DNA from: Pseudomonadota bacterium
GTDB lineage: Bacteria; Myxococcota_A; UBA796; SXON01
Length of the DNA: 64,000 nucleotides
NCBI GenBank assembly: GCA_030684355.1
Contig: JAUXTN010000017.1
Location: 16,001 to 80,000 of the forward strand
Direction: 5' to 3'
Part shown: positions 33,268-42,125 of the stretch, piece after piece
Layout: the number at the start of each line of letters is the position of its first letter
How positions within the stretch are numbered: the stretch's first letter is position 1
Translations under genes and position numbers: made by a program
Notes under the pieces: generated by a model
The model's database searches: none
Told to the model about the DNA's origin: nothing
What the model saw: the letters and a program-made list of their open reading frames with translations, nothing else

Positions 33268-34154
33268 AGGTGCTCCTCGGAGAGGTAACGCTCGCCGGAA
33301 TCGGGAAAGAGGGTGACGATGACGCCCTGCTCGATCTGGCGCGCGACCTCGATGGCGCCCCACAACGCCGCCCCCCCGGAGACGCCCACGAGGAGGCCCT
33401 CCTCGGTGGCGAGCCGGCGCATCAGCGCGATGGAGGCCTCGGTGGGGGCGCCGAGCGCGGCGTCCACCAGGGAGTCGTCGTAGATCCCCGGGACGATCGC
33501 CGATTCCAGGTGCTTCAACCCCTCCAGGCCGTGGAACGGCGAGTCCGGCTGGACGGAGACGCACACGATGCTCGGGTCGTACTCCTTCAAGCGGCGGCTC
33601 GTGCCGGTGAACGTGCCGGTCGTGCCGAGCCCTGCGACCCAGTGGGTGACGCGGCCGCCGGTGTCCCGCCAGATCTCCGGCGCGGTGGTCTCGTAGTGGG
33701 CCCGCGTGTTCGCCGGGTTGCTGTACTGGTCAAGGTAGAGGTAGGTCTCCGGCGCCTCGGCGACGAGGGCGCGGGCCTTGCGGATCGCGCCGTCGCTCCC
33801 TTCGAGGGGGTCCGTCTCGATGACCTCGACCCCGTAGGCGCGCAGGATCTTCTTCCGCTCGCGGTTCGCGTTCGCGGGCAGGCACAGGGTGATCTTGTGG
33901 CCGCGCGCCGCCGCGATCATCCCGTACGCGATGCCGGTGTTCCCCGACGAGGAGTCGAGCAGGCGCATGCCCGGACGAAGGCGGCCGCCGGCCTCGGCGT
34001 CGCGGATGATGGCCCAGGCCGCGCGGTCCTTGACGGAGCCGCCGGGGTTGAACCATTCGAGCTTGGCCCAGACCTCCACGTCAGGCGGCACGACCCCGTC
34101 GAGGACGCGGCGCAGCCGGACGAGGGGGGTGTTTCCGATGTGGTCGAGGAGCAT
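33258..34154 (-). CDS. cysM: Cysteine synthase, CysM (CysO-dependent type likely)
   Basis: A 298-residue PLP enzyme. The Schiff-base Lys is in FNPGGSVKDRAA (about residue 43), the substrate loop is SSGNTGIAYGM, and the PLP phosphate loop is VAGLGTTGTFTGTSR; LFPDSGERYLS closes the domain. It replaces the beta-substituent of an activated serine with sulfur. Together with the following JAMM, sulfur-carrier and MoeZ genes, thiocarboxylated carrier, not free sulfide, is the likely sulfur donor, as in Mycobacterium CysM/CysO. Confidence 0.93.
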   Translation of the reverse strand: MLLDHIGNTPLVRLRRVLDGVVPPDVEVWAKLEWFNPGGSVKDRAAWAIIRDAEAGGRLRPGMRLLDSSSGNTGIAYGMIAAARGHKITLCLPANANRERKKILRAYGVEVIETDPLEGSDGAIRKARALVAEAPETYLYLDQYSNPANTRAHYETTAPEIWRDTGGRVTHWVAGLGTTGTFTGTSRRLKEYDPSIVCVSVQPDSPFHGLEGLKHLESAIVPGIYDDSLVDAALGAPTEASIALMRRLATEEGLLVGVSGGAALWGAIEVARQIEQGVIVTLFPDSGERYLSEEHLWP

Positions 34155-34173
34155 GGGGAGGGAACGGACGAAG

Positions 34174-34761
34174 TTAGGATCGGACGCCGGACACGGCAAC
34201 GGGAGCCGACGGAGCTGTAGCCCCGGTGACGAGCCCGAGCAGATCCGCCGGGTCGGGCAGACCACCGGGACCAACATCGCCGCAAGCGAGCCGCTTGCTG
34301 ATCGGCTCGACCAGCACGTAGCGTTCGAGATCCCGAAGCCAACCCAGGTTGCGACGCACCACCGGATGCTCCCACATCGCGGTGTTCATCGCGGGCGCGA
34401 GGACCACGGGCACCGCCGAGGGGACCGCCATCAGGACGGTGGAGAGGGCATCGTCCGCCAGGCCGCATGCCAGCTTCGCGAGCGTGTTCGCGGAGAGCGG
34501 CGCGACGATCACGGCCTCGGGCCACCTGGCCCAGGAGATGTGGTCGATGGCGCTGGTGGAGCCGGGGAGGGGGGCGCCCACGAAGGTGTCGAGCAGCACG
34601 GGGTTCCCGGAGAGGGCCTCGAACGTCACGGGGCCGACGAACCGCGTCGCGTTCGCCGTCATGACGACGCGCACCTCGTGTCCCGCCTTGATGGCGAGGC
34701 TCGTCAGCTCGCAGCTCTTGTAGGCGGCGATGCCGCCGGTCACGCCGAGGAGGATTCGCAT
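34174..34761 (-). CDS. Flavoprotein decarboxylase (CoaC/Dfp N-domain-like, HFCD family)
   Basis: A 195-residue protein with all HFCD marks: GVTGGIAAYKSCELT FMN-binding start, the catalytic His in AIDHISWARW, the APAMNTAMWEHP motif and the Cys loop LACGDVGPGG. CoaC decarboxylates 4'-phosphopantothenoylcysteine in CoA synthesis; other HFCD members act on C-terminal cysteines of peptides. The CoaB synthetase half of bifunctional Dfp is absent. It heads the minus-strand unit with cysM 19 bases downstream. CoaC is the conservative call. Confidence 0.85.
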   Translation of the reverse strand: MRILLGVTGGIAAYKSCELTSLAIKAGHEVRVVMTANATRFVGPVTFEALSGNPVLLDTFVGAPLPGSTSAIDHISWARWPEAVIVAPLSANTLAKLACGLADDALSTVLMAVPSAVPVVLAPAMNTAMWEHPVVRRNLGWLRDLERYVLVEPISKRLACGDVGPGGLPDPADLLGLVTGATAPSAPVAVSGVRS

Positions 34762-34811
34762 CGCTCCGACCTAACCCCGATCCCCGTCGGTCCGGCGGCG
34801 GCCTTGCGGCC

Positions 34812-36650
34812 CTACTCGTCCAGCCGCGCGCCACCGTCGAGCGCGGTCACCAGGAAGTCGCGGTAGAGCTGCTTGGCGTCCCGGTTGTTGTAGATCGCGA
34901 AGTGGCCGTCGTCCGGGTACTGGCCCAGGCCCGCGGTGATGGGCGCGCCGTCCCAGTCCGTCGCGTTGTCGGACGCGGGGAGGTCCTGCGCAGAGAGCCC
35001 GCGGAGCTGCTGCGACTCCGGGGAGGTCGCGGCCGTGCCGACGATGGGGACGCGGCCCGATGCCGCGAGGGCCTCGGTGGTCAACGACGGGGTCGCGGCG
35101 TCCTCCAGGCCCTCGGTGAGGACCACGGCGAGCGGCGTGGCGTCCCAGCTCGGCTCCTCGGCGAACCACCACGGGGCGTAGTTCAGCGGATCCGTCGCCT
35201 CGGACAGCATCTGGATGAGGCCCACCACCGGGTGGAACGTCGTGAGGGCCTCGCCCTCCTGGAAGGCGAGGAGCTGGGAGATGAGCGTGGCGATGTCGAG
35301 CGGATCCTTCCTCAGCACCACGGTCATCGCGAGCCCGCCGCCGGTCCCGGAGAAGCCGGCGCCGACGACGGCGTCCGAGAGGTACGGCGCCGCGATCGCG
35401 CCCACGAGCCCGCCCTGGGAGTGGCCGAAGTAGGCCACGCGCTCGGGATCGAGCTGGATCTCGTCGGTCCCCGCGGTGAAGCGGGCGGCCGAGCGCGTGA
35501 GCACCTCGGCGAGGTAGACCTGGTCGAGCGCGCCCTGGCGGAAGTTCGTGCGCCCGGCGTCCGGATTGTAGAAGTTGAAGCTGTCGAGCTCGGCGTTGGT
35601 CCCCGGAGGGGCGCGGTCCGCGTGGAGCGGCTGGGAGATGCCGATCATCGCGACGCCCTCGCGCCCGAGCACGGTGCCCTCCTCGTCATTGCTGCCGGAG
35701 TCGCAGAAGGTGAGGTAGTCGCCGCCGGTGCCGTGGCTGTAGAGCACGACGGGCCAGCCGCCCTCGGGCATCCTGCCCTGGGGGACCGTCAACGCGAACG
35801 CGACGCGCTCCCAGTAGGCGATCTCCGGCGACCCGTCGGGCGCGAAGGAGAAGGCGCCGCCTTCGTTCCGGTAGGGGCGCTCGCCCTGCTGCCAGACCGG
35901 GACGGCGACCGTGCCCGTGTAGAGCGTGTAGACGTCGCGCTCGAGGAGCAGCCCCACTTCCTGGTCGAGGACCGGCAGGCCGATCTCCTCGCGGATGGCG
36001 CGCGCGATGCGGGTGGTCTCCGCGACCGGGTCCTGGGTCGTGAAGGTGACGGCGAGCGAGACGTCCTCGGCCGGGAGGCCGAGACCCACGAGCGTCTCCT
36101 CGACGGGGAGGAGGTCGGGGTCGCCGTCGATGCCCCACCCCTGGGACGCGGGCGCCACGAGCGGGCGGCGCATGACGAGCGCGTAGGTGGTCGACGGGCG
36201 GAGCGGGAAGCCGAACACCGGGGCCATGGCCAGGAGGTTCCCGGGCTGGAACGTGGTCTCCGCTTCGGTCCACTCGAACACGAGCGGCACGCGCTCGCCC
36301 CGATGCGGGCTGTCGCGGTCGACGTCCAACAACATGACCGGGGAGTCCAGCGCGAGGGACGCCTCGGGGGTCGGCAACAGCGACGTGTCGATGGGGGCTT
36401 CGAACCGCACGTACAGCGGCGCGTTCGTCCCGAACCCGTCGATCTTGTCGGCGGCGTCCAGGTAGGAGTCGACCAGCGGGTAGTCCCCCGCGCCGGGGAA
36501 CTCGGAGAGGTCGGGGTGGCCGTCCACGCGCCGCGAGTCGGACGGGAAAGGCCGATCGAAGAAGCCGGGTCCCTCCAGGATCGGCGCCACGCCGTCACCT
36601 GTCGCGGAGGTGCAGCCGACGGAGAGAAAGACGAGGAGGAGGGGAGGCAT
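34812..36650 (-). CDS. Large alpha/beta-hydrolase lipoprotein
   Basis: A 612-residue protein. The lipoprotein signal MPPLLLVFLSVGC (Cys13) is followed by an N-terminal beta-rich domain (residues 30-260; FDRPFPSDSRRVDGHPDLSE), as in Bacterial-Ig/virulence lipase relatives, then a hydrolase domain with the oxyanion strand PVVLYSHGTGGDYL, the nucleophile elbow AYFGHSQGGLVGA (Ser), an acidic strand PLAVVLTEGLEDAATP and the likely catalytic His in YPDDGHFAIYNN. Probably a secreted lipase or esterase anchored in the outer membrane. Divergent from the aminotransferase-like gene. Confidence 0.85.
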   Translation of the reverse strand: MPPLLLVFLSVGCTSATGDGVAPILEGPGFFDRPFPSDSRRVDGHPDLSEFPGAGDYPLVDSYLDAADKIDGFGTNAPLYVRFEAPIDTSLLPTPEASLALDSPVMLLDVDRDSPHRGERVPLVFEWTEAETTFQPGNLLAMAPVFGFPLRPSTTYALVMRRPLVAPASQGWGIDGDPDLLPVEETLVGLGLPAEDVSLAVTFTTQDPVAETTRIARAIREEIGLPVLDQEVGLLLERDVYTLYTGTVAVPVWQQGERPYRNEGGAFSFAPDGSPEIAYWERVAFALTVPQGRMPEGGWPVVLYSHGTGGDYLTFCDSGSNDEEGTVLGREGVAMIGISQPLHADRAPPGTNAELDSFNFYNPDAGRTNFRQGALDQVYLAEVLTRSAARFTAGTDEIQLDPERVAYFGHSQGGLVGAIAAPYLSDAVVGAGFSGTGGGLAMTVVLRKDPLDIATLISQLLAFQEGEALTTFHPVVGLIQMLSEATDPLNYAPWWFAEEPSWDATPLAVVLTEGLEDAATPSLTTEALAASGRVPIVGTAATSPESQQLRGLSAQDLPASDNATDWDGAPITAGLGQYPDDGHFAIYNNRDAKQLYRDFLVTALDGGARLDE

Positions 36651-36752
36651 CCCCGAAAGTGTAGCCCGGCTGCGGCCGTCGGTAAGGGTCGTGCTTCACG
36701 AACCGACGTTCACTTGCGTGCGCGGCTTCTGGCACACTGGTTCGCGAGCCCG

Positions 36753-37973
36753 ATGTCGTCGCCTTCCCGCCTCTCCCCGCGCTACCATCGCATCCGCCCC
36801 TCGGTGATGGCGGAGCTCGCACGCTCCGCGGACGTGTTGGTGCGCGCCGGCCGCCCCGTGCTGAACCTCGCCTCCGGCCACCTCCCCGGCGAGCTCCCCC
36901 GGGAGCTGCGCAAGGTGGCAGCCGAGTCCTGGCGGGACGGCCACTACAGCTACCTGGGCGGCCCGGGGCTCCCCTCGTTGCGTGACGCCGTGGTGGAGTG
37001 GCTCGACATGCGCCACCTCCGCACCGCGGAGGACGTGCTCGTGGCCCCCGGGAGCCGCGCCGCCCTCGCGTCCGTGCTGGCGGTCATCTCCGGCCCCGGC
37101 GACGTCGTGCTCGTCGACGGCGCCGCGTGGCTCATCTTCCACCAGCTCATCGCGGTCTCCGGCGCGACGCCCGTGCCGTGCCGCCCGGGCCCCGGGGCCG
37201 AGGCCCGCGGGATGAAGCTCTGCGCGGCGGACGTGAAGCAGCAGCTCGAGCTCATGCCGGGCACCCGCGCGCTCGTCCTCGCGAACCCGGTCAACTCGAC
37301 CGCGCAGATCTACGACGCCGCCGAGCTCGCCGCGATCGTCGACGTGTGCGCCGCGAGCGGGGTCTACTGCATCGTCGACCGTCTCTACGGGCGGCTCGTC
37401 TACGACGGGCGGTCCTTCCCGTACCTGGGGCACTCCCCCGCCGTCAGGGACTGGTGCGTGCTCATCGACGGCGTCGCGCGCGCCTTCCGCGGCGCGGGCG
37501 GGCTGCGGGTGGGCTGGGCGTGCGGCCCCCGCGACGTGATCGAGGCCGCGGCGACGGCGCAGGAGCACGGATCGGGCCCGCCCGGGCGCGTGGTCCAGCG
37601 GGTGGCCCTCTCCGCGCTGCAATCCCCCTACGACATCGGGCTGCTCGAGGAGATGGAGGCCGCCCGCGACTACCTCCTGGAGCAGGTCGTGCAGCTCCCC
37701 GGGGTGCGCCCGTGGTCCGTCCCGGCGACCATGTACTGCCTGCTCGATCTGCGCGACTGGCTCGGCGCCGTCACGCCCGTCGGCTGGGTCATCGACTCGA
37801 GCGGCGATCTCGCGGACTTCCTCCTCGCCGAGGCGAATGTCCTGCTCACGCCCAGCGATCTCGCCGGCCAGACGGGCCTCGTGCGCGTCAGCTTCTCCCA
37901 GCCGTGGGAGGTGTTGGCCGACGCGATGCATCGCATCGGGGAAACCCTTGGGGCCTTGCGCCGGGTCGGATAG
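36753..37973 (+). CDS. Aminotransferase-fold (class I/II) protein lacking the PLP lysine
   Basis: A 406-residue protein with fold-type I features: PVLNLASGHLPGELP, HYSYLGGPGLPSLRDAVVEW, LVAPGSRAALASVL, LANPVNSTAQIYDAAEL and the PLP-ring Asp/Tyr strand IVDRLYGRLVYDG. At the position of the Schiff-base Lys the sequence is IDGVARAFRGAGGLRVGW, where S-K is A-R. There is no Lys anywhere downstream of residue ~160. It cannot act as a normal transaminase and may be a regulator or pseudoenzyme. It lies 27 bases before purC and is probably co-transcribed. Confidence 0.85.
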   Translation: MSSPSRLSPRYHRIRPSVMAELARSADVLVRAGRPVLNLASGHLPGELPRELRKVAAESWRDGHYSYLGGPGLPSLRDAVVEWLDMRHLRTAEDVLVAPGSRAALASVLAVISGPGDVVLVDGAAWLIFHQLIAVSGATPVPCRPGPGAEARGMKLCAADVKQQLELMPGTRALVLANPVNSTAQIYDAAELAAIVDVCAASGVYCIVDRLYGRLVYDGRSFPYLGHSPAVRDWCVLIDGVARAFRGAGGLRVGWACGPRDVIEAAATAQEHGSGPPGRVVQRVALSALQSPYDIGLLEEMEAARDYLLEQVVQLPGVRPWSVPATMYCLLDLRDWLGAVTPVGWVIDSSGDLADFLLAEANVLLTPSDLAGQTGLVRVSFSQPWEVLADAMHRIGETLGALRRVG

Positions 37974-38000
37974 AGGGCCCGCCCTACTCGGAAGGCACCC

Positions 38001-38732
38001 GTGACGCTCGCCCCCACCACATTGCTCTACGAAGGCAAGGCCAAGCAGGTCTACGCGACGGCGGACGCCGACTGGGTCGTCATCCGCTTCAAGGACGACG
38101 CCACCGCCTTCAACGGCGTCAAGAAGGCGTCGATCGCGGACAAGGGCGCGATCAACAACAAGATCAGCGCGCACCTCCTCGGCCTCGTGGCCGCGGCCGG
38201 CGTGCCGACCGCGTTCTCGGCCGTGCTCTCCGAGCGCGACCAGCTCTTCCGCCGCGTGGAGATCGTCCCGGTCGAGGTCGTCGTGCGCAACGTGGTGGCG
38301 GGCAGCTTCGCGAAGAAGCTCGGTCGCGCCGAGGGCGAACGCCTCGCGCGGCCCGTCGTCGAGCACTTCTACAAGTCGGACAGCCTCAACGACCCCCAGA
38401 TCAACGAGGACGCCGCGATCGTGCTCGGCTGGGCCTCGGCGTGGGAGCTCGCCTGCATGCGCGAGCGCGCGCTCCAGGTCAACGACGTGCTCCGGGCCTT
38501 CTGGGATGCGCGCGGCATCGATCTCGTCGACTTCAAGCTGGAGTTCGGCCGGGCCGGGGGCGCCATCCTCCTGGCGGACGAGATCACGCCCGACGGGTCC
38601 CGGCTCTGGGAGCGCGGCACCGGCCGCCACCTCGACAAGGACGTGTTCCGTCGTGACCTGGGTGACCTCGGGGACACCTACCGGGAGCTCTACGAGCGCG
38701 TCTTCGGCGAGCCCTACGCCGCGAAGGCGTAG
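38001..38732 (+). CDS. purC: Phosphoribosylaminoimidazole-succinocarboxamide synthase
   Basis: A 243-residue protein of standard length for bacterial PurC, which joins CAIR and aspartate with ATP in purine synthesis. Signatures: [68 protein letters not shown] and [20 protein letters not shown] (Mg-ATP region), then [10 protein letters not shown]. Start GTG 38001 with GGAAGG upstream. The preceding pseudo-aminotransferase shares the transcript, probably. Confidence 0.96.
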   Translation: MTLAPTTLLYEGKAKQVYATADADWVVIRFKDDATAFNGVKKASIADKGAINNKISAHLLGLVAAAGVPTAFSAVLSERDQLFRRVEIVPVEVVVRNVVAGSFAKKLGRAEGERLARPVVEHFYKSDSLNDPQINEDAAIVLGWASAWELACMRERALQVNDVLRAFWDARGIDLVDFKLEFGRAGGAILLADEITPDGSRLWERGTGRHLDKDVFRRDLGDLGDTYRELYERVFGEPYAAKA

Positions 38733-38789
38733 CCTCCAGAACCCGATCCCGCGCGCCCCCGGTGCCTACACTCTCCCGAGGGGGTGAGC

Positions 38790-39182
38790 ATGCGGGCGTG
38801 GCGCTGCATCGCGCTGGCGTGTGTGGCGGTGGGTGCGTGCATGCCGCTCGTGGAAGGGGACGCCGTGCCTCCGAACGAGCAGGGAACGTACGACACGGCC
38901 GTGCGCGGCGATCTCCCCGCTCCGGCGGACGAGGGCGACGCGCCCTACGCGGGGAGCCTCGGACCGCCGAAGCGCATGGTCGTGCCGGTCCTGCCGGGCC
39001 CGACGACCACGACGCGGGAGGGATCGGGCGGGCCGCCGATCCGGGATCCGGAGTCGACGGAGCCGTGGCGGCCCGTGGAGAGCCACTACCTGCAGGGTCC
39101 GAATGCGGACGCGTGGCGCCGATCAGGCGGTCGGCGGGACGGGAGCCCGAGCGACGAGGCGACTCCGCCGCAAGAGGACTGA
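38790..39182 (+). CDS. Small lipoprotein of unknown function
   Basis: A 130-residue protein with lipoprotein signal MRAWRCIALACVAVGAC (Cys17) followed by a Pro/Gly/Asp-rich mature region (MPLVEGDAVPPNEQGTYDTA and RMVVPVLPGPTTTTREG) with no clear fold and a charged tail. ATG 38790 is preferred over GTG 38784 because GAGGGGG lies at suitable distance. It is convergent with rtcR, 2 bases between stops. Function is unknown. Confidence 0.6.
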   Translation: MRAWRCIALACVAVGACMPLVEGDAVPPNEQGTYDTAVRGDLPAPADEGDAPYAGSLGPPKRMVVPVLPGPTTTTREGSGGPPIRDPESTEPWRPVESHYLQGPNADAWRRSGGRRDGSPSDEATPPQED

Positions 39183-39184
39183 CC

Positions 39185-40789
39185 CTACGCCGGAGGGCGC
39201 GCGCTCACCCGCTCCCAGTCGAGCTCGAAGCGGGCGAGGTACTTGCGCAGGCGGTCGGCGTCGTTGACCGAGGTGCGCTGCGCGCGTGACGCCGCGAAGA
39301 GCGCGCGCCCGGCGTCGGAGAGGCTCTTGGACGCGCGGCAGACGCGGATCACCTCGGCGAGCTGCACCTGGTCGAAGCGATCGATGGGGGTCTCCCCGAG
39401 GAGCTCGGCCACGGGGTCGCCCTCGGGCACCGCGGCCGCCTTCGGCCGTGCCCCCGCGGACCACGTGGCCTGGAGCCGACCGATCTCCTCGTCGACCGTC
39501 TCGCGATCGATGCGGGCGCCCGGCGCGAGGGTGGTCATGCGCACGACGGCGCCCCCGAGATCCCGGAAGTTGCGGGGCCACGGCGCGGTGGCCGCGAACG
39601 CGAGGAACCGCTCTCGCGCCTCGCGGTTGAACAGCATGCGGCGCCCGGTCGCGCGCCCGACCTGCTCGAGCTCGTGGTCGAGGTTCGGCGGGATGTCCTC
39701 CGGCCGCTCGGCGAGGCCCGGGAGCGCGAACGTCCAGAGGTCGAGGCGCGCGAGGAGGTCCTCCCGGAAGCGCCCCTCGGCGACCGCCCGGCCGAGATCC
39801 CGGTTCGTACCGGCGAGGAGCTGGAAGTCGCTCTCCACCTCGCGATCCGAGCCCACGGGGAGGAAGCGCTTGTCCTCGACGGCGCGCAGCAGCATCGCCT
39901 GCTCGTCGAGGCCGAGCTCGCCGATCTCGTCGAGGAACAGCACGCCGCCGTCGGCCTCGCGCAGGAGCCCCGCGCGGTCGGACACCGCGCCGGTGAACGC
40001 GCCGCGGCGGTGGCCGAACAACGCGGGCATGGCGCCGTCTCCACGCAGCGTCGCGCAGTTCACCTCCACGAAGGCTCCCTTCACGAGGCGCCGCGCGCGC
40101 TTGAGCTCCCACACGCGTCGCGCCAGCCGCGACTTGCCCGCGCCGGTGGGCCCGGTCAGCAGCATCGGGGCCGTGGAGCGCAGCGCGACGAGCTCGATGC
40201 GGTCGATGAGGGCGTTGAACGCCGGGCTGCGGGTCTCGATCCCGCCCTTGAGGAAGGAGGTCGCCTCCTGTCGCTCGGCCTCGAAGCGGCTCGCGAGGCG
40301 GTCGTAGCGCGAGAGCGTCAGGTCGATGACGCCGTAGCGGCCGGCCGGCGTGCCCCCGGGGCCGGTCTGCACGAGCCGCGCGGGCAGGTGACGGGACTCG
40401 ACCAGGAGGAACAGGCAGATCTGCGCGACGTGCGTGCCCGTGGTGATGTGGACGAGGTAGTCCTCGGCGTCGGGGTCGAACGGGTAGGCGCGCGCGAAGT
40501 CGTACAGCGCGGTGTAGACGGCCTCGAAGTCCCACGGGTCCGTGAGGTCGAGCGTGTGGAGGCGCACCTCCGTCTCCGGGCTGACCGTCGCGATGTCGGC
40601 CTTCGTCTGGGACGCGAGCGAGGCCCACGGCGCGGGATGGAGCAGGTCCAGCCGGGTGACGACGAGGTCCTCCTGGCGGCAGAGCCCGACGGTCGGGCGC
40701 CACTTCTGCCACCGCTCGGGGCCCCGGACGCCGCGATCGAGGTTGGTGCCGAGGAGGCCGAGGACGACGGTGGGGCGGGGGGTATCCAT
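39185..40789 (-). CDS. rtcR: RtcR, sigma-54-dependent activator with CARF sensor domain
   Basis: A 534-residue protein. The N-terminal ~180 residues form the RtcR CARF domain (VVLGLLGTNLDRG, HITTGTHVAQICLFLLVESR). The central AAA+ domain has Walker A LTGPTGAGKSRLA, the sigma-54-contact GAFTGA loop (HRRGAFTGAVS), Walker B GGVLFLDEIGEL and the Arg-finger region FREDLLARLDLW. The C-terminus holds a helix-turn-helix (VIRVCRASKSLSDAGRALFA). It activates rtcBA in response to RNA-end ligands in known systems. Divergent from rtcB. Confidence 0.95.
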   Translation of the reverse strand: MDTPRPTVVLGLLGTNLDRGVRGPERWQKWRPTVGLCRQEDLVVTRLDLLHPAPWASLASQTKADIATVSPETEVRLHTLDLTDPWDFEAVYTALYDFARAYPFDPDAEDYLVHITTGTHVAQICLFLLVESRHLPARLVQTGPGGTPAGRYGVIDLTLSRYDRLASRFEAERQEATSFLKGGIETRSPAFNALIDRIELVALRSTAPMLLTGPTGAGKSRLARRVWELKRARRLVKGAFVEVNCATLRGDGAMPALFGHRRGAFTGAVSDRAGLLREADGGVLFLDEIGELGLDEQAMLLRAVEDKRFLPVGSDREVESDFQLLAGTNRDLGRAVAEGRFREDLLARLDLWTFALPGLAERPEDIPPNLDHELEQVGRATGRRMLFNREARERFLAFAATAPWPRNFRDLGGAVVRMTTLAPGARIDRETVDEEIGRLQATWSAGARPKAAAVPEGDPVAELLGETPIDRFDQVQLAEVIRVCRASKSLSDAGRALFAASRAQRTSVNDADRLRKYLARFELDWERVSARPPA

Positions 40790-40859
40790 CTGGAGCGGGG
40801 CTATATCTCACCGTATAAGTCTGACGCCCGGCGATCCCGCAAGTGCCTGATTTCTCGAT

Positions 40860-40875
40860 TGGCACGCCCCGTGCG
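40860..40875 (+). promoter_or_regulatory. Sigma-54 promoter of rtcBA
   Basis: TGGCACG-CCCC-GTGCG with GG at 40861-40862 and GC at 40873-40874 (12-base spacing). The predicted start near 40886 gives a ~13-base leader carrying AGGAGG before the ATG at 40899. The divergent rtcR gene encodes the expected activator. A TATA-N8-TATA motif (TATATCTCACCGTATA) lies ~55 bases upstream and may be part of the activator site. Confidence 0.8.
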
Positions 40876-40898
40876 AATAGGGCACTCAGGAGGCCACC

Positions 40899-42122
40899 AT
40901 GGCAAACTACGAGACCTTCGACATCCCCGGCGGCAAGCACGTCAAGGCGTGGATCCGCGGGGTTCCCTTCGACGAGAAGGCCCGCGTCCAGCTCACCAAC
41001 CTCGCGCAGCTCCCCTTCGTCCACTCGCACGTGGCCGTCATGCCCGACGTGCACGTCGGCATCGGGGCGACGGTCGGGAGCGTCATCGCCACGCGCGGCG
41101 CCATCGTGCCCGCCGCGGTCGGCGTCGACATCGGCTGCGGCATGGTCGCGGCGCGCACGGACCTCCGCGCCGAGGACCTCCCCGACCACCTGCTCGGCGT
41201 CCGCACCGCGATCGAGGCGGCGATCCCCCACGGCCGGTCCGACTTCGGGGGCCGCGCCGACAAGGGCGGCTGGGCCGGGGGCCTCCCGGCCGACGTCGCG
41301 GCGGCGTGGAAGGGCCTCGCGGAGCGCCACACCGTCATCACGGACAAGCACCCCAAGGTGAAGCACCCGCGCCCGGCCGGGCAGCTCGGCACGCTCGGCA
41401 CGGGCAACCACTTCATCGAGCTCTGCCTCGACGAGAACGGCGACGTCTGGATCATGCTGCACTCCGGCAGCCGCGGGCAGGGCAACGCCATCGGCACCTA
41501 CTTCATCGAGCTGGCGCGCCAGGAGATGAAGCGCTGGTTCGTGAACCTCCCGGATCGCGACCTCGCCTATCTCTCCGAGGGGTCGACGTACTTCGCCGAC
41601 TACCTCGAGGCGGTCGGGTGGGCGCAGGAGTACGCGCGGACCAACCGCGACGTGATGCTCGCGCGCACGGTCGCGGCGGTGGCCACGGCGCTCGGGCGGC
41701 CCGTGAACGCGACGATGGAGGCGGTGAACTGCCACCACAACTACGTGGCGCGCGAGCAGCACTACGGCACGAACCTGCTCGTCACCCGCAAGGGCGCCGT
41801 GCGGGCCGGCGAGGGTGAGCTCGGCATCATCCCAGGCTCGATGGGGGCGAAGTCCTTCATCGTGCGCGGCAAGGGCAACCCGGAGAGCTTCTGCTCGTGC
41901 AGCCACGGCGCGGGCCGGACGCTGTCGAGGACGGAGGCGAAGAAGCGCTACACGGTCGAGGACCAGGTGCGTGCCACCGCGGGCGTCGAGTGCCGCAAGG
42001 ACGCCGACGTCATCGACGAGATCCCCATGGCGTACAAGGACATCGACGCCGTCATGGCCGCGCAGGCGGACCTCGTCGACATCGTCCACACGCTCCGCCA
42101 GGTCGTTTGCGTGAAGGGGTAG
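40899..42122 (+). CDS. rtcB: RNA-splicing ligase RtcB (3'-phosphate/2',3'-cyclic phosphate RNA ligase)
   Basis: A 407-residue protein, the bacterial RtcB length. It joins 3'-P or 2',3'-cyclic-P ends to 5'-OH ends using GTP and Mn. The metal-binding motif VGVDIGCGMVAAR, the His-containing NHFIELCLDENG, NCHHNYVAREQHYG, and the guanylylated His in SCSHGAGRTLSR are all present. Start ATG 40899 with AGGAGG 5 bases upstream. It is followed 3 bases later by rtcA. Confidence 0.97.
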   Translation: MANYETFDIPGGKHVKAWIRGVPFDEKARVQLTNLAQLPFVHSHVAVMPDVHVGIGATVGSVIATRGAIVPAAVGVDIGCGMVAARTDLRAEDLPDHLLGVRTAIEAAIPHGRSDFGGRADKGGWAGGLPADVAAAWKGLAERHTVITDKHPKVKHPRPAGQLGTLGTGNHFIELCLDENGDVWIMLHSGSRGQGNAIGTYFIELARQEMKRWFVNLPDRDLAYLSEGSTYFADYLEAVGWAQEYARTNRDVMLARTVAAVATALGRPVNATMEAVNCHHNYVAREQHYGTNLLVTRKGAVRAGEGELGIIPGSMGAKSFIVRGKGNPESFCSCSHGAGRTLSRTEAKKRYTVEDQVRATAGVECRKDADVIDEIPMAYKDIDAVMAAQADLVDIVHTLRQVVCVKG

Positions 42123-42125
42123 GCA

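Noticed and set aside
36727..36742. TGGCACACTGGTTCGC, a sigma-54-like sequence before the aminotransferase-like gene
   Set aside because: GG-to-GC spacing is 13 rather than 12 bases and the -12 element is disrupted; sigma-54 promoters do not tolerate this.
34902..36752. Upstream extension of the aminotransferase-like frame by ~617 codons
   Set aside because: It is antisense to the hydrolase lipoprotein gene with a clear lipobox and catalytic Ser; the real start is ATG 36753.
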